Source: Jeotgalibaca porci (lineage in GTDB: Bacteria > Bacillota > Bacilli > Lactobacillales > Aerococcaceae). Taken from it: DNA of 64,000 nt. Shown here in pieces: positions 40,453 through 49,747 of this stretch. The DNA lies in assembly GCF_011299095.1 (NCBI RefSeq), contig NZ_CP049889.1, forward strand, positions 1 to 64,000, written 5' to 3'. Within the stretch, counting starts at the first letter, position 1. Each line of letters begins with the position of its first letter. The notes under the pieces were generated by a model. That model did no database searches and was not told where the DNA came from. It worked only from the letters and a program-made list of their open reading frames with translations. Both the position numbers and the translations under genes were made by a program.

Positions 40453-41811
40453 ATGCTGAAAAAAGTTTTGATAGCAAATCGCGGTGAAATTGCCGTTCGA
40501 ATTATACGTGCATGCCATGAAATGGGTATCCAGACGGTTGCTGTCTATTCTGAAGCAGATCGTGAGGCATTGCATACGCAACTCGCAACTGAAGCCATTT
40601 GTATCGGCCCGGCTCGAGCATCTGATTCGTACCTTGATATGACGAGCATTTTGAGTGCTGCAGTCGTTACCGGTGCGCAAGCGATTCATCCGGGATTCGG
40701 ATTTTTATCTGAAAACAGTATTTTCGCTACGATGTGTGAGGAAATGAATATCGTTTTTATCGGTCCCAAAGCTGAGACGATTGACTTGATGGGTAACAAA
40801 TCGAATGCCCGAAATGCGATGATGGAAGCGAATGTTCCCGTTATTCCCGGTAGCAAAGGGTACATAAAAACGGTTGAAGAGGCTGAAGTAAAAGCAGAAG
40901 AGTTGGGTTATCCTGTTATCTTGAAAGCCGCAGCCGGTGGTGGTGGAAAAGGGATGCGTAAAATTTCGCAAGCCAGTGAATTAGCAACATTATTCAGTCA
41001 GGCTAAAGCGGAAGCGAAGGCAGCCTTTGGTGATGATCGGATGTATTTGGAAAAAATCATCAGTCCAGCACGCCACATCGAAGTACAAATTTTAGCCGAT
41101 GAATTCGGGAATGTTATCCATTTAGGGGAACGTGACTGCTCTTTACAGCGGAACCATCAAAAGGTCCTGGAAGAGTCACCTTCAACATTCATTTCTGATG
41201 AAACGCGGATAAAAATGGGAGAAATAGCTGTTCGAGCAGCGAAACATGTTGATTACCGTAATGCGGGTACAATCGAATTTTTAGTTGATACGAATGAGAA
41301 GTTTTACTTTATGGAAATGAATACCCGTATCCAAGTTGAACATCCGGTTACTGAAATGGCTACAGGCATTGATATCGTTAAAGAACAATTGCGAATTGCC
41401 AGCAGAAAACCATTAATGATTAAACAACAAGATGTAAAATTAACCGGTCATACAATTGAATGCCGTATTAACGCCGAAAATCCAAAATTAGGATTCAGGC
41501 CATCATCTGGAACGGTTGAATATCTCTATTTGCCAAGTGGTGGAAATGGATTACGTGTCGAAAGTGCAATGTATGGAGGCTATGCGATTCCGCCTTTTTA
41601 CGATTCAATGATTGCCAAAATCATTACTAAAGGCGAAGATCGAGAAGAAGCCATCGCTAAAATGAAACGGGCTCTTCATGAATTAGTCATCGAAGGCGTG
41701 GATACAAATCGCGAATTCCAACAGGCTATTTTGAATGATGATAACTTCGTTTATGGTAATTTCGATACCGACTATTTACAGACAACTTTTTTACCTAATT
41801 GGCAACCCTAA
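40453..41811 (+). CDS. accC: Biotin carboxylase subunit of acetyl-CoA carboxylase
   Basis: The 452-residue ATP-grasp enzyme has KVLIANRGEIAVRIIRAC, the glycine-rich KAAAGGGGKGMR loop, HIEVQIL, EMNTRIQVEHPVTE and the C-terminal domain. It carboxylates biotin on AccB. It follows fabZ by 3 bp. Confidence 0.97.
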   Translation: MLKKVLIANRGEIAVRIIRACHEMGIQTVAVYSEADREALHTQLATEAICIGPARASDSYLDMTSILSAAVVTGAQAIHPGFGFLSENSIFATMCEEMNIVFIGPKAETIDLMGNKSNARNAMMEANVPVIPGSKGYIKTVEEAEVKAEELGYPVILKAAAGGGGKGMRKISQASELATLFSQAKAEAKAAFGDDRMYLEKIISPARHIEVQILADEFGNVIHLGERDCSLQRNHQKVLEESPSTFISDETRIKMGEIAVRAAKHVDYRNAGTIEFLVDTNEKFYFMEMNTRIQVEHPVTEMATGIDIVKEQLRIASRKPLMIKQQDVKLTGHTIECRINAENPKLGFRPSSGTVEYLYLPSGGNGLRVESAMYGGYAIPPFYDSMIAKIITKGEDREEAIAKMKRALHELVIEGVDTNREFQQAILNDDNFVYGNFDTDYLQTTFLPNWQP

Positions 41812-41836
41812 TTACTAGAAGGCAAGAGGTGAGGAA

Positions 41837-42712
41837 ATGAAACTATTTCGAAAACGTCCATATATTCCTTTGGAACCTTCCTCAACCCAAGAAGAAGTAA
41901 ACCAAAAACCCATTGTTCCAGAAGGACTTTGGAAAAAATGTCCGAGTTGTGGAAAGACGATTTATGCAAAAGATTTAGGTGCAGATCAGGTTTGTCCTCA
42001 CTGTCATTATAACTTCCGCATATCCGCATCTGAACGGATTGCATTAATTGTAGACGGTGATTCATTTGAGGAGTGGTATGCAGAAATGCCTCTATCTAAT
42101 CCGCTTGATTTCCCCGGCTATACTGAAAAGTTGATGAAAACGAAAGAAAAAACAAAAACTGACGAAGCTGTAGTAGTGGGGAAAGCTTTAATTAAAGGCT
42201 ATGAAACAGTTCTTTGTGTGATGGATTCTACTTTCTTTATGGGAAGTATGGGAACCATTGTCGGTGAAAAGTTAACACGAGCTATTGAACAGGCGCTATC
42301 CTTACGCTTACCAGTTATCATTTTTACGGCATCAGGTGGTGCACGTATGCAAGAAGGAATTATGTCCCTGATGCAGATGGCGAAAGTGAGTGCTGCTATT
42401 TCTAATTTAAATGTAGCAGGCTTGCCTTACTTCGCAGTATTAACAGATCCGACAACAGGCGGCGTCACAGCAAGTTTTGCGATGCAGGGAGATGTCATTT
42501 TGGCTGAATCCGGTGCTACTATTGGCTTTGCTGGTAAACGTGTTATCGAGCAAACGATTAAAGCTTCTGTCCCGGAAGGGTTTCAAACGGCGGAACATTT
42601 ACTCACCAAAGGTTTCATTGACAACATCATTCCCCGGAATAAATTACGGGATACGTTGGCATTTTTACTAGAAATCCATACGCCTCAGAAAGCGAGGGAT
42701 CAGGATGAGTAA
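41837..42712 (+). CDS. accD: Acetyl-CoA carboxylase carboxyltransferase beta subunit
   Basis: The 291-residue protein has an N-terminal zinc ribbon (CPSCGKTIYAKDLGADQVCPHC, divided as two CxxC pairs at about residues 35-57) and a crotonase-like core. It includes ASGGARMQEGIMSLMQMAK and TDPTTGGVTASFA. It works with AccA, whose gene overlaps it by 8 bp. Confidence 0.96.
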   Translation: MKLFRKRPYIPLEPSSTQEEVNQKPIVPEGLWKKCPSCGKTIYAKDLGADQVCPHCHYNFRISASERIALIVDGDSFEEWYAEMPLSNPLDFPGYTEKLMKTKEKTKTDEAVVVGKALIKGYETVLCVMDSTFFMGSMGTIVGEKLTRAIEQALSLRLPVIIFTASGGARMQEGIMSLMQMAKVSAAISNLNVAGLPYFAVLTDPTTGGVTASFAMQGDVILAESGATIGFAGKRVIEQTIKASVPEGFQTAEHLLTKGFIDNIIPRNKLRDTLAFLLEIHTPQKARDQDE

Positions 42713-43496
42713 TGAATCTTATGCGAACCACATTGTTGATAATGCACGTAGCACGGAGCGTTTGACCACATTAGAATTAGCGGAAGGTGTCTTTAGTGAC
42801 TTTCTCGAACTTCATGGGGATCGAAAGTTCGGTGAGGATGCTGCTATTGTAGGTGGGATTGCTAAATTAAATGGCAAGCCCGTAACAATTATCGGAACGC
42901 AAAAAGGAAAAGATTTAAAAGAAAATATCCACCGCAACTTTGGTTCACCGAATCCAGAAGGATATCGGAAATCCATTCGCTTAATGAAACAAGCTGAACG
43001 TTTTAATCGTCCTGTCGTCACGTTTATTAATACTTCGGGTGCTTATTGCGATATTGATTCAGAAGATAGAGGCATTGGTGAAGCCATTGCAGAGAGTCTT
43101 TTGGTTATGTCACAGTTGCGTGTTCCTATTCTTTCCATCTTTATTGGCGAGGGCGGGAGCGGAGGTGCACTAGCACTCGGCATGGGGAACAAAGTCTGGA
43201 TGTTAGAGAATACGATGTATTCCGTTCTTTCACCAGAAGGATTTGCATCTATTCTTTGGAAAGATTCTTCCCGCTCTAAAGAAGCGGCTGAAATAATGAA
43301 ATTAACGCCACCCGATTTATTGGATCTGACAGTCGTTGACAAAGTCATTTCTGAAACGAGACGGAAAGTCAGATTGACGAAACCGGAGCTCATGAATCGG
43401 ATTCGCGAAGAAATAGAAGCAGCATTAGAAGAAATGATGGCGTGGACGCCGGACCAAGTAGTCCAACAACGCCAAGAAAGATTTCGAAAATTTTAA
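42705..43496 (+). CDS. accA: Acetyl-CoA carboxylase carboxyltransferase alpha subunit
   Basis: The 263-residue subunit has the usual core (TIIGTQKGKD, NTSGAYCDIDSEDRGIGEAI, GEGGSGGALALG) but a short N-terminus, as in other Gram-positive bacteria. It is the last gene of the operon and is followed by a strong terminator. Confidence 0.96.
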   Translation: MSNESYANHIVDNARSTERLTTLELAEGVFSDFLELHGDRKFGEDAAIVGGIAKLNGKPVTIIGTQKGKDLKENIHRNFGSPNPEGYRKSIRLMKQAERFNRPVVTFINTSGAYCDIDSEDRGIGEAIAESLLVMSQLRVPILSIFIGEGGSGGALALGMGNKVWMLENTMYSVLSPEGFASILWKDSSRSKEAAEIMKLTPPDLLDLTVVDKVISETRRKVRLTKPELMNRIREEIEAALEEMMAWTPDQVVQQRQERFRKF

Positions 43497-43498
43497 GG

Positions 43499-43537
43499 AA
43501 AGCTTACCAATACAGTGTGATTGGTAAGCTTTTTTTG
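43499..43537 (+). terminator. Terminator of the FASII operon
   Basis: AAAGCTTACCAAT (43499-43511) and ATTGGTAAGCTTT (from 43520) form an almost perfect 12-bp stem ending in a run of seven to eight T. Confidence 0.93.
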
Positions 43538-43571
43538 TTATCATTTAGCTAGTGATATTAGGAGGTTGAAG

Positions 43572-44498
43572 ATGACAATTGTTCCATTCCCCAATAACTT
43601 CGAGATTTATTTTCAGAATGCAATGGACGCGCTAATGTCCGGTAACTTCGAGGAAGCCGTCGCGTTTATTGATAAAGCCCTTGCCATTAAAATGGACGAT
43701 GAGTTATTTAACATTGGCGTGAGCCTATTACAAAGTCAGAACCAAGCAGAAAATGCGTTGTATTTAATAACGAAGTACCAAGAAAGCCTTTATAATGCTA
43801 CAACTGTAGAAGAGATGGATTTATTACTCATAACGCTTTTAATCGATGCAGGCAAATTTTCTGAGGCAGAAAAACAGATTAATCAAAGATGGGCAATGCT
43901 CAAGAATAAAGCTGAATATGCGTATTTAGAAAATGTTCTTGCACAGTACTTAGAACGGATTACTGAAGAGAAAAAAAGACAAACAGAAATAGAAAGAGAT
44001 GAAATAGTTAGTAAGAGCCAATCTATTAGTCAAGAACCGTATTTTAAACAAGTCGCGTTCGTGAAGTCTTTAAGTATCCTCACTAACGACGATTTTGAAA
44101 CAATAATCGGACCACTGCTAAGCGATGAGGCTGTCCATTCCTTAATAAAAACCGAATTGTTGAACCATTTATCTGAACGCTCATCTAAGACAGCTTTCTC
44201 GGTAACCAAGCATGGAATCACCGATTCTGTTGTTCCAATTTTTCTCCATTCGCCAGTTCATTCTACTTTTTATTTGGAAGGATTAGCCGTTATCGAAGAA
44301 GTAAAAGGGCACAATATCATTGAAAAACAAAATCTAGAGGAAGTTCTTCTGCTACATACGTTATATTTTTATCCTTTCGAGCATCGTTTTTTCCAAGATT
44401 CTACCAGATGGCTTCAGGCAATTACACATCCCGGAGAAGATTCCGAGTATGATTTCTACATTAATGAAGTTGAAAAAGGTCTCGATTTATTGACGTAA
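43572..44498 (+). CDS. Tetratricopeptide-repeat protein, 308 aa
   Basis: The protein is helical throughout. Its first half shows TPR-type pairs (NFEIYFQNAMDALMSGNFEEA, then AVAFIDKALAIKMDDELFNI, split). It resembles conserved TPR proteins of Lactobacillales of unknown function. ATG at 43572 follows GGAGG; earlier in-frame codons fall in the terminator. Its last codons contain the -35 box of the next gene. Confidence 0.7.
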   Translation: MTIVPFPNNFEIYFQNAMDALMSGNFEEAVAFIDKALAIKMDDELFNIGVSLLQSQNQAENALYLITKYQESLYNATTVEEMDLLLITLLIDAGKFSEAEKQINQRWAMLKNKAEYAYLENVLAQYLERITEEKKRQTEIERDEIVSKSQSISQEPYFKQVAFVKSLSILTNDDFETIIGPLLSDEAVHSLIKTELLNHLSERSSKTAFSVTKHGITDSVVPIFLHSPVHSTFYLEGLAVIEEVKGHNIIEKQNLEEVLLLHTLYFYPFEHRFFQDSTRWLQAITHPGEDSEYDFYINEVEKGLDLLT

Positions 44499-44518
44499 AA
44501 ACGTTTGCAGACTATAAT
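44490..44518 (+). promoter_or_regulatory. Promoter of the cold-shock gene
   Basis: TTGACG (44490-44495), a 17-bp spacer and a perfect TATAAT (44513-44518). The -35 box overlaps the stop codon region of the TPR gene. Confidence 0.85.
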
Positions 44519-44565
44519 TAGTCATATCGTTGTTTATGATTTTCAAAAACGAAGGAGGGTCTCTC

Positions 44566-44814
44566 ATGACTAACGGAATCGTTAAATGGTTTAGCAATGA
44601 AAAGGGCTATGGTTTTATCGAGAGGTTGGATAATCAAGAAGATGTCTTCGTCCACTTTACCGGAATTAACAATGAAGGCTTTAAAACACTTAAAGAAGGA
44701 CAACTTGTTACATTCACAGTGGTGGAAGGCGCAAGAGGACCGCAAGCAACAGATGTTCTAATAGGAACAGAAGAAACTCCTGAACTGAAAGAAGAATTAA
44801 TGGCGCATGATTAA
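44566..44814 (+). CDS. Cold-shock-domain protein with short C-terminal extension
   Basis: The cold-shock domain shows KGYGFIE (RNP1) and DVFVHFT (RNP2) within residues 1-66. The protein then continues with an acidic tail to 82 residues ([14 protein letters not shown]), longer than standard Csp proteins. It binds single-stranded RNA or DNA. It overlaps the RNase H-like gene by 8 bp, which points to coupled translation. Confidence 0.88.
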   Translation: MTNGIVKWFSNEKGYGFIERLDNQEDVFVHFTGINNEGFKTLKEGQLVTFTVVEGARGPQATDVLIGTEETPELKEELMAHD

Positions 44815-45205
44815 GATGTTTATTGATGGTGCTGCTAATCCGAAGAAAGATATTTCGGGCATTGGTATTCTCATTATCGAATCAAAACAACAAACGCAAA
44901 TTAGTGAAAAGCTCAATAGTGATTACGATAACCATGAGGCTGAAATTTTAGCTCTTCACTATGCGTTAGATTACTTATTGAAGACGAACAAAGAAAAGGA
45001 TGTCATCCTTTGTCATTCTGACAGTAAGATGTTAGTAGATGCAGTGGAAAAGCGGTATAGCCGGAAAGAGAATCATCTGGCTCTCTTACAAAGCATTTTT
45101 AAACAATTGGAAGGCTTTCCTCACTTTTACTTGAAGTGGATTCCCGAAAAAGAAAACAGCGGGGCCGATCAACTGGCTAGAAAAGGTATGAATAAGAAAA
45201 AATGA
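44807..45205 (+). CDS. RNase H-like protein (RNase HI family)
   Basis: The 132-residue protein has the RNase H fold with acids in FIDGAANP (D7), NHEAEILAL (Glu), HSDSKMLV (Asp) and GADQLARKG (Asp), matching the four catalytic positions. It probably cleaves RNA in RNA:DNA hybrids. It resembles the short ribonuclease HI-like proteins of Lactobacillales, and the basic KGMNKKK end could bind nucleic acid. Confidence 0.82.
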   Translation: MIKMFIDGAANPKKDISGIGILIIESKQQTQISEKLNSDYDNHEAEILALHYALDYLLKTNKEKDVILCHSDSKMLVDAVEKRYSRKENHLALLQSIFKQLEGFPHFYLKWIPEKENSGADQLARKGMNKKK

Positions 45206-45216
45206 TAGACACAAAA

Positions 45217-45254
45217 ATCCGTTGCTGGGAAAATTCCTGGCAACGGGTTTTTAT
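45217..45254. terminator. Bidirectional terminator between convergent genes
   Basis: CCGTTGC (45219-45225) and GCAACGG (45240-45246), extended by TGGG/CCTG pairing, with T-run on one side and A-run on the other. It can serve both the RNase H-like gene and the opposite methyltransferase gene. Confidence 0.85.
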
Positions 45255-45260
45255 TGCTAT

Positions 45261-46400
45261 TTATTTGTTAGGTCTTGGTCTTCTTTTACCCCAAAATTGG
45301 AAGTAATCTGTTCGCAAACGACCGTTGTAAAGCTTACGTTTCTTGGTTGCTCTTTGGCCGTAGAATTCTTCAAAGTTCAAATCACTTGTAATGATATATT
45401 TACTCCATGTTTCTAACGGTTTGAAAGCCTGTCCCATTTGTTTATAGAGATTCTCTACGTATTCTTGGTCGTCTAAACGTTCACCGTAAGGAGGGTTGGA
45501 AACGATAACGCCATATTCTTTATCTGTTTTGAAATCTTTTAATGCTAATTGTCTGAATTCGATAAAATCTTCAACGCCAGCTTTTTCAGCATTCCGTTTC
45601 GCAATTTCAATCATGTTTTGGTCAAGGTCAGTTCCTAAAATGTCTAATTCTACATCATAATTTGCGGCCATTTTCGCTTCTGTACGAAGGGTTTTCCATT
45701 CATCTGCAGCAAAAATGTTCCAATCTTCTGATATAAATGAACGTTGTAGACCAGGCGCAATATTTAACCCGATCAAAGCAGCTTCAATTGGAATTGTTCC
45801 AGAGCCACATGTTGGGTCATAGAAGGGTTTGTCAGGGAACCATGATGTTAACTTAATTAAAGAAGCAGCCATATTTTCTTTGATAGGCGCGCCACCTTTT
45901 TCAGTACGGTACCCACGTTTGAACAAACTTGAACCACTGGTATCGATAGTTAAACTCACTTCATCTTTAAGGATAGAAACTTCGATTGGATATTCAGCAC
46001 CTGATTCAGGTAAGCGGGCACGACGTGAATAAACATCTGACAAACGATCTACGATTGCTTTTTTTACGATTGATTGGCAGTCCGGTACACTGTATAAAGT
46101 AGACTTAACAGATTTACCAGAAACAGGGAACGCCGCATCCATTGGTAAAATATCCTCCCAAGGTAATGCTTTCGTTTGTTCGAATAGGTCATCAAATGTT
46201 TTTGCTTCAAATGCGCCGAATATGATTTTAATGCGGTCAGCTGTTCTAAGCCAAAGATTCGTTTTGATAATATCAGCAGTTGAGCCTTTGAAAAATGCTT
46301 TACCATTTTCCACTTGCACCTCATAGCCCATATCTTTCAATTCTTTTCCTGTAATTGCTTCAATACCGCTTGCTGCAGTCGCTACTAATTGATAGGTCAT
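45261..46400 (-). CDS. THUMP-domain rRNA N2-guanine methyltransferase (RlmL-type)
   Basis: The 379-residue protein has an N-terminal THUMP domain (about 40-155) and a Rossmann methyltransferase with DPTCGSGTIPIEAAL (motif I) and the catalytic SNPPYGERL (motif IV). This is the YpsC/RlmL-N family that methylates 23S rRNA guanine. ATG at 46400 follows AAAGGAG. It lies downstream of rnpB on the same strand, as in many Firmicutes. Confidence 0.88.
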   Translation of the reverse strand: MTYQLVATAASGIEAITGKELKDMGYEVQVENGKAFFKGSTADIIKTNLWLRTADRIKIIFGAFEAKTFDDLFEQTKALPWEDILPMDAAFPVSGKSVKSTLYSVPDCQSIVKKAIVDRLSDVYSRRARLPESGAEYPIEVSILKDEVSLTIDTSGSSLFKRGYRTEKGGAPIKENMAASLIKLTSWFPDKPFYDPTCGSGTIPIEAALIGLNIAPGLQRSFISEDWNIFAADEWKTLRTEAKMAANYDVELDILGTDLDQNMIEIAKRNAEKAGVEDFIEFRQLALKDFKTDKEYGVIVSNPPYGERLDDQEYVENLYKQMGQAFKPLETWSKYIITSDLNFEEFYGQRATKKRKLYNGRLRTDYFQFWGKRRPRPNK

Positions 46401-46437
46401 GAAATTTCTCCTTTCATAATAAATAAATTTTCATAAT

Positions 46438-46466
46438 AAAAGGGCAGGACCTTTGTCCCGCCCCCA
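46438..46466 (-). terminator. Terminator of rnpB
   Basis: On the minus strand GGGCGGGAC and GTCCTGCCC form a 9-bp stem with loop AAAG, followed by TTTTATT. Confidence 0.85.
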
Positions 46467-46492
46467 GCAAATGATCTAAAATAAATACCTGG

Positions 46493-46868
46493 ACTGTAAA
46501 TCCCTGTAAGCCATGTTCTGTTTCACAAAAAAGTCAGGCACTTTAATGTGATGGTAATCATCTATCTGCATTTCTGCCTCTTTCCCTCGTTCATTTCCTT
46601 AGAAAGAGTGCCCCTACCAAAGTTTGGGTTGCTCGCTCGAGGGGTTTACCCGTTCCACCTAGACCGTTTCCAGAATAGTATCGTCACTGTGGCACTTTAC
46701 AAAATACTCGGGCATAGCCGAAGCCTTAGCCGTTTCTTTCGCCGTCAATATAAAATTGCCTTAGCTTATTTTTTCGCTAAGCACGAACACTACAAGCATC
46801 TCAGCTTGTGCGAGCATGGACTTTCCTCAACCATCAGATGATGATCGCGATTACCCAGAATTTACAGT
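46493..46868 (-). ncRNA. rnpB: RNase P RNA, class B
   Basis: The minus strand shows the universal RNase P RNA elements: a GGTAATCGC start region and GAGGAAAGTCCATGCTCGCAC (split). It also has the CR with GTAAACCCCTCGAGCGAG...AACCCAAA...GGTAGGGGCAC and an ACATGGCTTACAG end. The terminal helix P1 is ACTGTAAAT at the 5' end (46868-46860) pairing with ATTTACAGT at the 3' end (46501-46493). The order of elements matches the Bacillus-type (class B) RNA, about 376 nt. Confidence 0.95.
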
Positions 46869-46895
46869 CATATCGGTTTTACCCGACAATAATAC

Positions 46896-46924
46896 ATTAT
46901 ATGCTATTTACCTTAATTATTCAA
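46896..46924 (-). promoter_or_regulatory. Promoter of rnpB
   Basis: On the minus strand TTGAAT (46919-46924), 17 bp, TATAAT (46896-46901). The -35 box lies within the last codons of gpsB, showing very tight packing. Confidence 0.75.
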
Positions 46925-47270
46925 ATGAAGTTTCAACTTCATGATCACGACGATCTTCAAGCTTAGAACCGAAGACATGCTTCTCTAAGTTAGACAAACG
47001 TTTTAGAATATCGAAGTTTGTAACACCCGTTGTTGGAGCTGCGGATGTTTGCGAACGACTACCTGTCGCTGCCTGTTTTGTTAAGTCATCTACGCGTCCA
47101 CGTAAACGCTCATTCTCACTTTGTAAGTAAGTAATATCTTTTTGATAAGATTCATAGTCACGAATAATTAAGTCTAAAAATTCGTCTACTTCACTTACAT
47201 TGTAGCCACGCATTGCATTCTTAAATTCTTTTTGTAGAATATCTTTTGTTGATAAGTTTTTATCAGCCAT
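46917..47270 (-). CDS. gpsB: Cell-cycle protein GpsB
   Basis: The 117-residue DivIVA-like protein has the membrane-binding N-terminal coiled coil (SVKDILQKEF-like STKDILQKEFKNAMRGYNVS, EVDEFLDLIIRDYESY), a Ser/Thr/Ala linker and a trimerising C-terminus (NFDILKRLSNLEKHVFG). It links cell division with penicillin-binding protein PBP1. ATG at 47270 is 7 nt from GAGGTG; a GTG at 47279 would add three residues. Confidence 0.93.
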   Translation of the reverse strand: MADKNLSTKDILQKEFKNAMRGYNVSEVDEFLDLIIRDYESYQKDITYLQSENERLRGRVDDLTKQAATGSRSQTSAAPTTGVTNFDILKRLSNLEKHVFGSKLEDRRDHEVETSFE

Positions 47271-47509
47271 TACCTGCACCTCTTTATTGTGTCTTATTTA
47301 GTCTCAAAGGAGTTAGTTCCATATTTATTATAAATAAACTTCTTCTTGAGTATATCAAAAATACGACGTGAATACAAACTTTGGACCCATACAAATGTAA
47401 CAATATAATTACGGTTAATCAATTTTCGGACATGGGGTAACAGCGATAGTTATTGTAATAAAAGTTTGGTAAACTAATACCATCAGGAACGAATCGAAAG
47501 GGTGACAAT

Positions 47510-48034
47510 ATGCGAAACAATATGATTGAACGTATTACTGATACGATGAACGCACTTCATTTTCCTTGCGAGTGGCGCATTCAATGGTTTGAACGTGAAC
47601 AGAAGATTGAGATTATTTTAATGCTAGAAGTTCAAGCACCAGAGAATACAAAACTGACGGATAAATATCAGAGCGTCAACAGTAGTGATCACTTTGTCTT
47701 CGAGGATGTAGTACTGCTATTTCATCCCAATTTGGGTGTATTGAAAGACGATAACTATTTAGCGACAATCGCTTTTGATGACGAAAAAGGTGTGAGTGGT
47801 GGTTTGATAGATGCCATATGCAAAACGATGCGTTTAGTCATTGGTGAAGCCGTCGTTGAATTGGAAGAATTTTTGATGAGTGATGCGTATGACCATTTTG
47901 AAATTAAATGGAATAATCAAAACTATCTCAGTACGCTTCAAACTTTAAAAGACACATCGCGTTTTGACACTTCAATCTATTCGTATCCATCAGAATTACC
48001 TGAAGGAGTCGTGAAAAATAATGAAGTGGAATGA
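47510..48034 (+). CDS. DUF3013 family protein
   Basis: The 174-residue protein (MIERITDTMNALHFPCEWRI...) matches DUF3013, a family of unknown function nearly always next to prmA in Lactobacillales. It overlaps prmA by 14 bp. No motif suggests an activity. Confidence 0.75.
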   Translation: MRNNMIERITDTMNALHFPCEWRIQWFEREQKIEIILMLEVQAPENTKLTDKYQSVNSSDHFVFEDVVLLFHPNLGVLKDDNYLATIAFDDEKGVSGGLIDAICKTMRLVIGEAVVELEEFLMSDAYDHFEIKWNNQNYLSTLQTLKDTSRFDTSIYSYPSELPEGVVKNNEVE

Positions 48035-48974
48035 AGTTATAATTGTAACAACCACAGAAGCAGTTGAAGCAACAGCAAATTTAATGCTAGAAGCCGGTGC
48101 AAAAGGAACTGTAATTGAAGATGGTTTGGATTATGCTAATTTAATTGATGATGGTTCTGGCATCTTGAAAGATGAACGGCCTTTGCCGGGTGAAGAGGAT
48201 GACGTATTGGTGAAAGCCTATTACCCAGATACAGAATCTTTCTTAGAAACACTGGCGTTAATTAAAGATAGTATGGCGAATATGACGATTACAGAATTAA
48301 ATCTTGGTAAATACACGCTGTTAATCAATGATGTTAAGGAAGAAGACTGGGAGAATTCCTGGAAAGCTTACTATTATCCTGTCCGTATCACGCGTTATTT
48401 AACAGTTGTTCCGTTTTGGGAAACATACGAGAAAGAACAAGAAGACGAAAAACTGCTCGTTATGGACCCGGGAATGGCATTTGGTACAGGGACACACCCG
48501 ACAACAAAATTGTCACTTGAAGCATTGGAAACAACGATTCGCGGCGGAGAGAAAGTTATTGATGTCGGAACTGGTTCTGGTGTTTTGAGTATTGCAGCTA
48601 AAGCCCTGGGAGCAGAGGAAGTCCATGCATTTGATATCGATGAAATCGCAACGCGACAAGCAAAAGAAAATATTGCTTTAAATCAGTATGCTAATGATGT
48701 CACAGTAGAGCCTAATAACTTACTGAATGGGATTAAAAATGCCAATGCCGATTTAATCGTTGCGAATATTTTGGCTGAAATATTAATGTTAATGGTAGAT
48801 GATGCCTGGGATAACTTGAAAGATAATGGTTACTTTATCTTATCGGGAATAATTAATTCGAAACGCGAAGAGTTGGAAGAAAAATTATTGTCGCGTGGAT
48901 TTGTTATTGAGCAGGCAAAAATTTCAGGAGACTGGCATTGTCTCATCTGTAAAAAAGAAGTGGAGATGGACTAA
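48021..48974 (+). CDS. prmA: Ribosomal protein L11 methyltransferase
   Basis: The 317-residue enzyme has the N-terminal substrate domain (MKWNEVIIVTTTEAVEATAN...), the linker EDWENSWKAYYYP, and the AdoMet core with GMAFGTGTHPTT and VIDVGTGSGVLSI. It trimethylates L11. It shares its stop with the rsmE start (ATGA-type overlap at 48974). Confidence 0.95.
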   Translation: MKWNEVIIVTTTEAVEATANLMLEAGAKGTVIEDGLDYANLIDDGSGILKDERPLPGEEDDVLVKAYYPDTESFLETLALIKDSMANMTITELNLGKYTLLINDVKEEDWENSWKAYYYPVRITRYLTVVPFWETYEKEQEDEKLLVMDPGMAFGTGTHPTTKLSLEALETTIRGGEKVIDVGTGSGVLSIAAKALGAEEVHAFDIDEIATRQAKENIALNQYANDVTVEPNNLLNGIKNANADLIVANILAEILMLMVDDAWDNLKDNGYFILSGIINSKREELEEKLLSRGFVIEQAKISGDWHCLICKKEVEMD

Positions 48975-49732
48975 TGCAACGTTACATTATTAAGGAATCC
49001 CTAGATACATTCAAGGATTCTACGATTCATCTTGGTGAGGAACATTACCACCACATGAAAAATGTGATGCGTTTTAAGCCGGAGACAAAAATATATGTCA
49101 CCGATTCGGATGGAAACAGTTGTATTGCTGAAGTTGTTGCCTTTCATGAGCAATCAGTAGAAATAGCGTGGGTAGCAGAAGATAATCGAACAAGTGAATT
49201 ACCTGTTCATATTACGATTGCTTGCGGGTTGTCCAAAGGAGATAAACTGGAACTGATTATCCAAAAATCGACGGAATTAGGCGTTCATTCGGTGGTGCCA
49301 TTTCCATCGAAGCATTCTGTGGTTAAATGGGATGCTGCGAAAATGACAAAGAAAATTGCGCGTTATACACGCATTGCACAAGAAGCAGCCGAGCAATCAC
49401 ATCGTCAGCATGTGCCCGTTATTCAAGAAGCCATGCCAATCGCTGAACTCATTTCTTTTAGTGAAACATTCAAGCATAAATTGGTTGCTTATGAAGAGAA
49501 TGCAAAAGAAGGCGAATTTGGTGTTTTTGCAGAAACATTAAGAAAATTAGAGTCTAGCGATAAGGTGCTTATCGTTTTCGGACCGGAAGGTGGTCTTGAT
49601 CCAAGCGAGATTGATCAATTAACCACTGCCGGATTCCTGACATGTAGTTTGGGACCGCGGATTTTACGAGCTGAGACAGCGCCATTGTATGCTCTATCAG
49701 CAATATCCTATCAAACAGAATTACTAAAATAA
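48974..49732 (+). CDS. rsmE: 16S rRNA m3U1498 methyltransferase
   Basis: The 252-residue SPOUT enzyme has an N-terminal PUA-like domain (HHMKNVMRFKP) and the knot motifs GPEGGLDPSEI and LGPRILRAETAPLYAL. It follows prmA directly, the usual order in Firmicutes. Confidence 0.95.
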   Translation: MQRYIIKESLDTFKDSTIHLGEEHYHHMKNVMRFKPETKIYVTDSDGNSCIAEVVAFHEQSVEIAWVAEDNRTSELPVHITIACGLSKGDKLELIIQKSTELGVHSVVPFPSKHSVVKWDAAKMTKKIARYTRIAQEAAEQSHRQHVPVIQEAMPIAELISFSETFKHKLVAYEENAKEGEFGVFAETLRKLESSDKVLIVFGPEGGLDPSEIDQLTTAGFLTCSLGPRILRAETAPLYALSAISYQTELLK

Positions 49733-49747
49733 AAGGGGTTGTATTAA

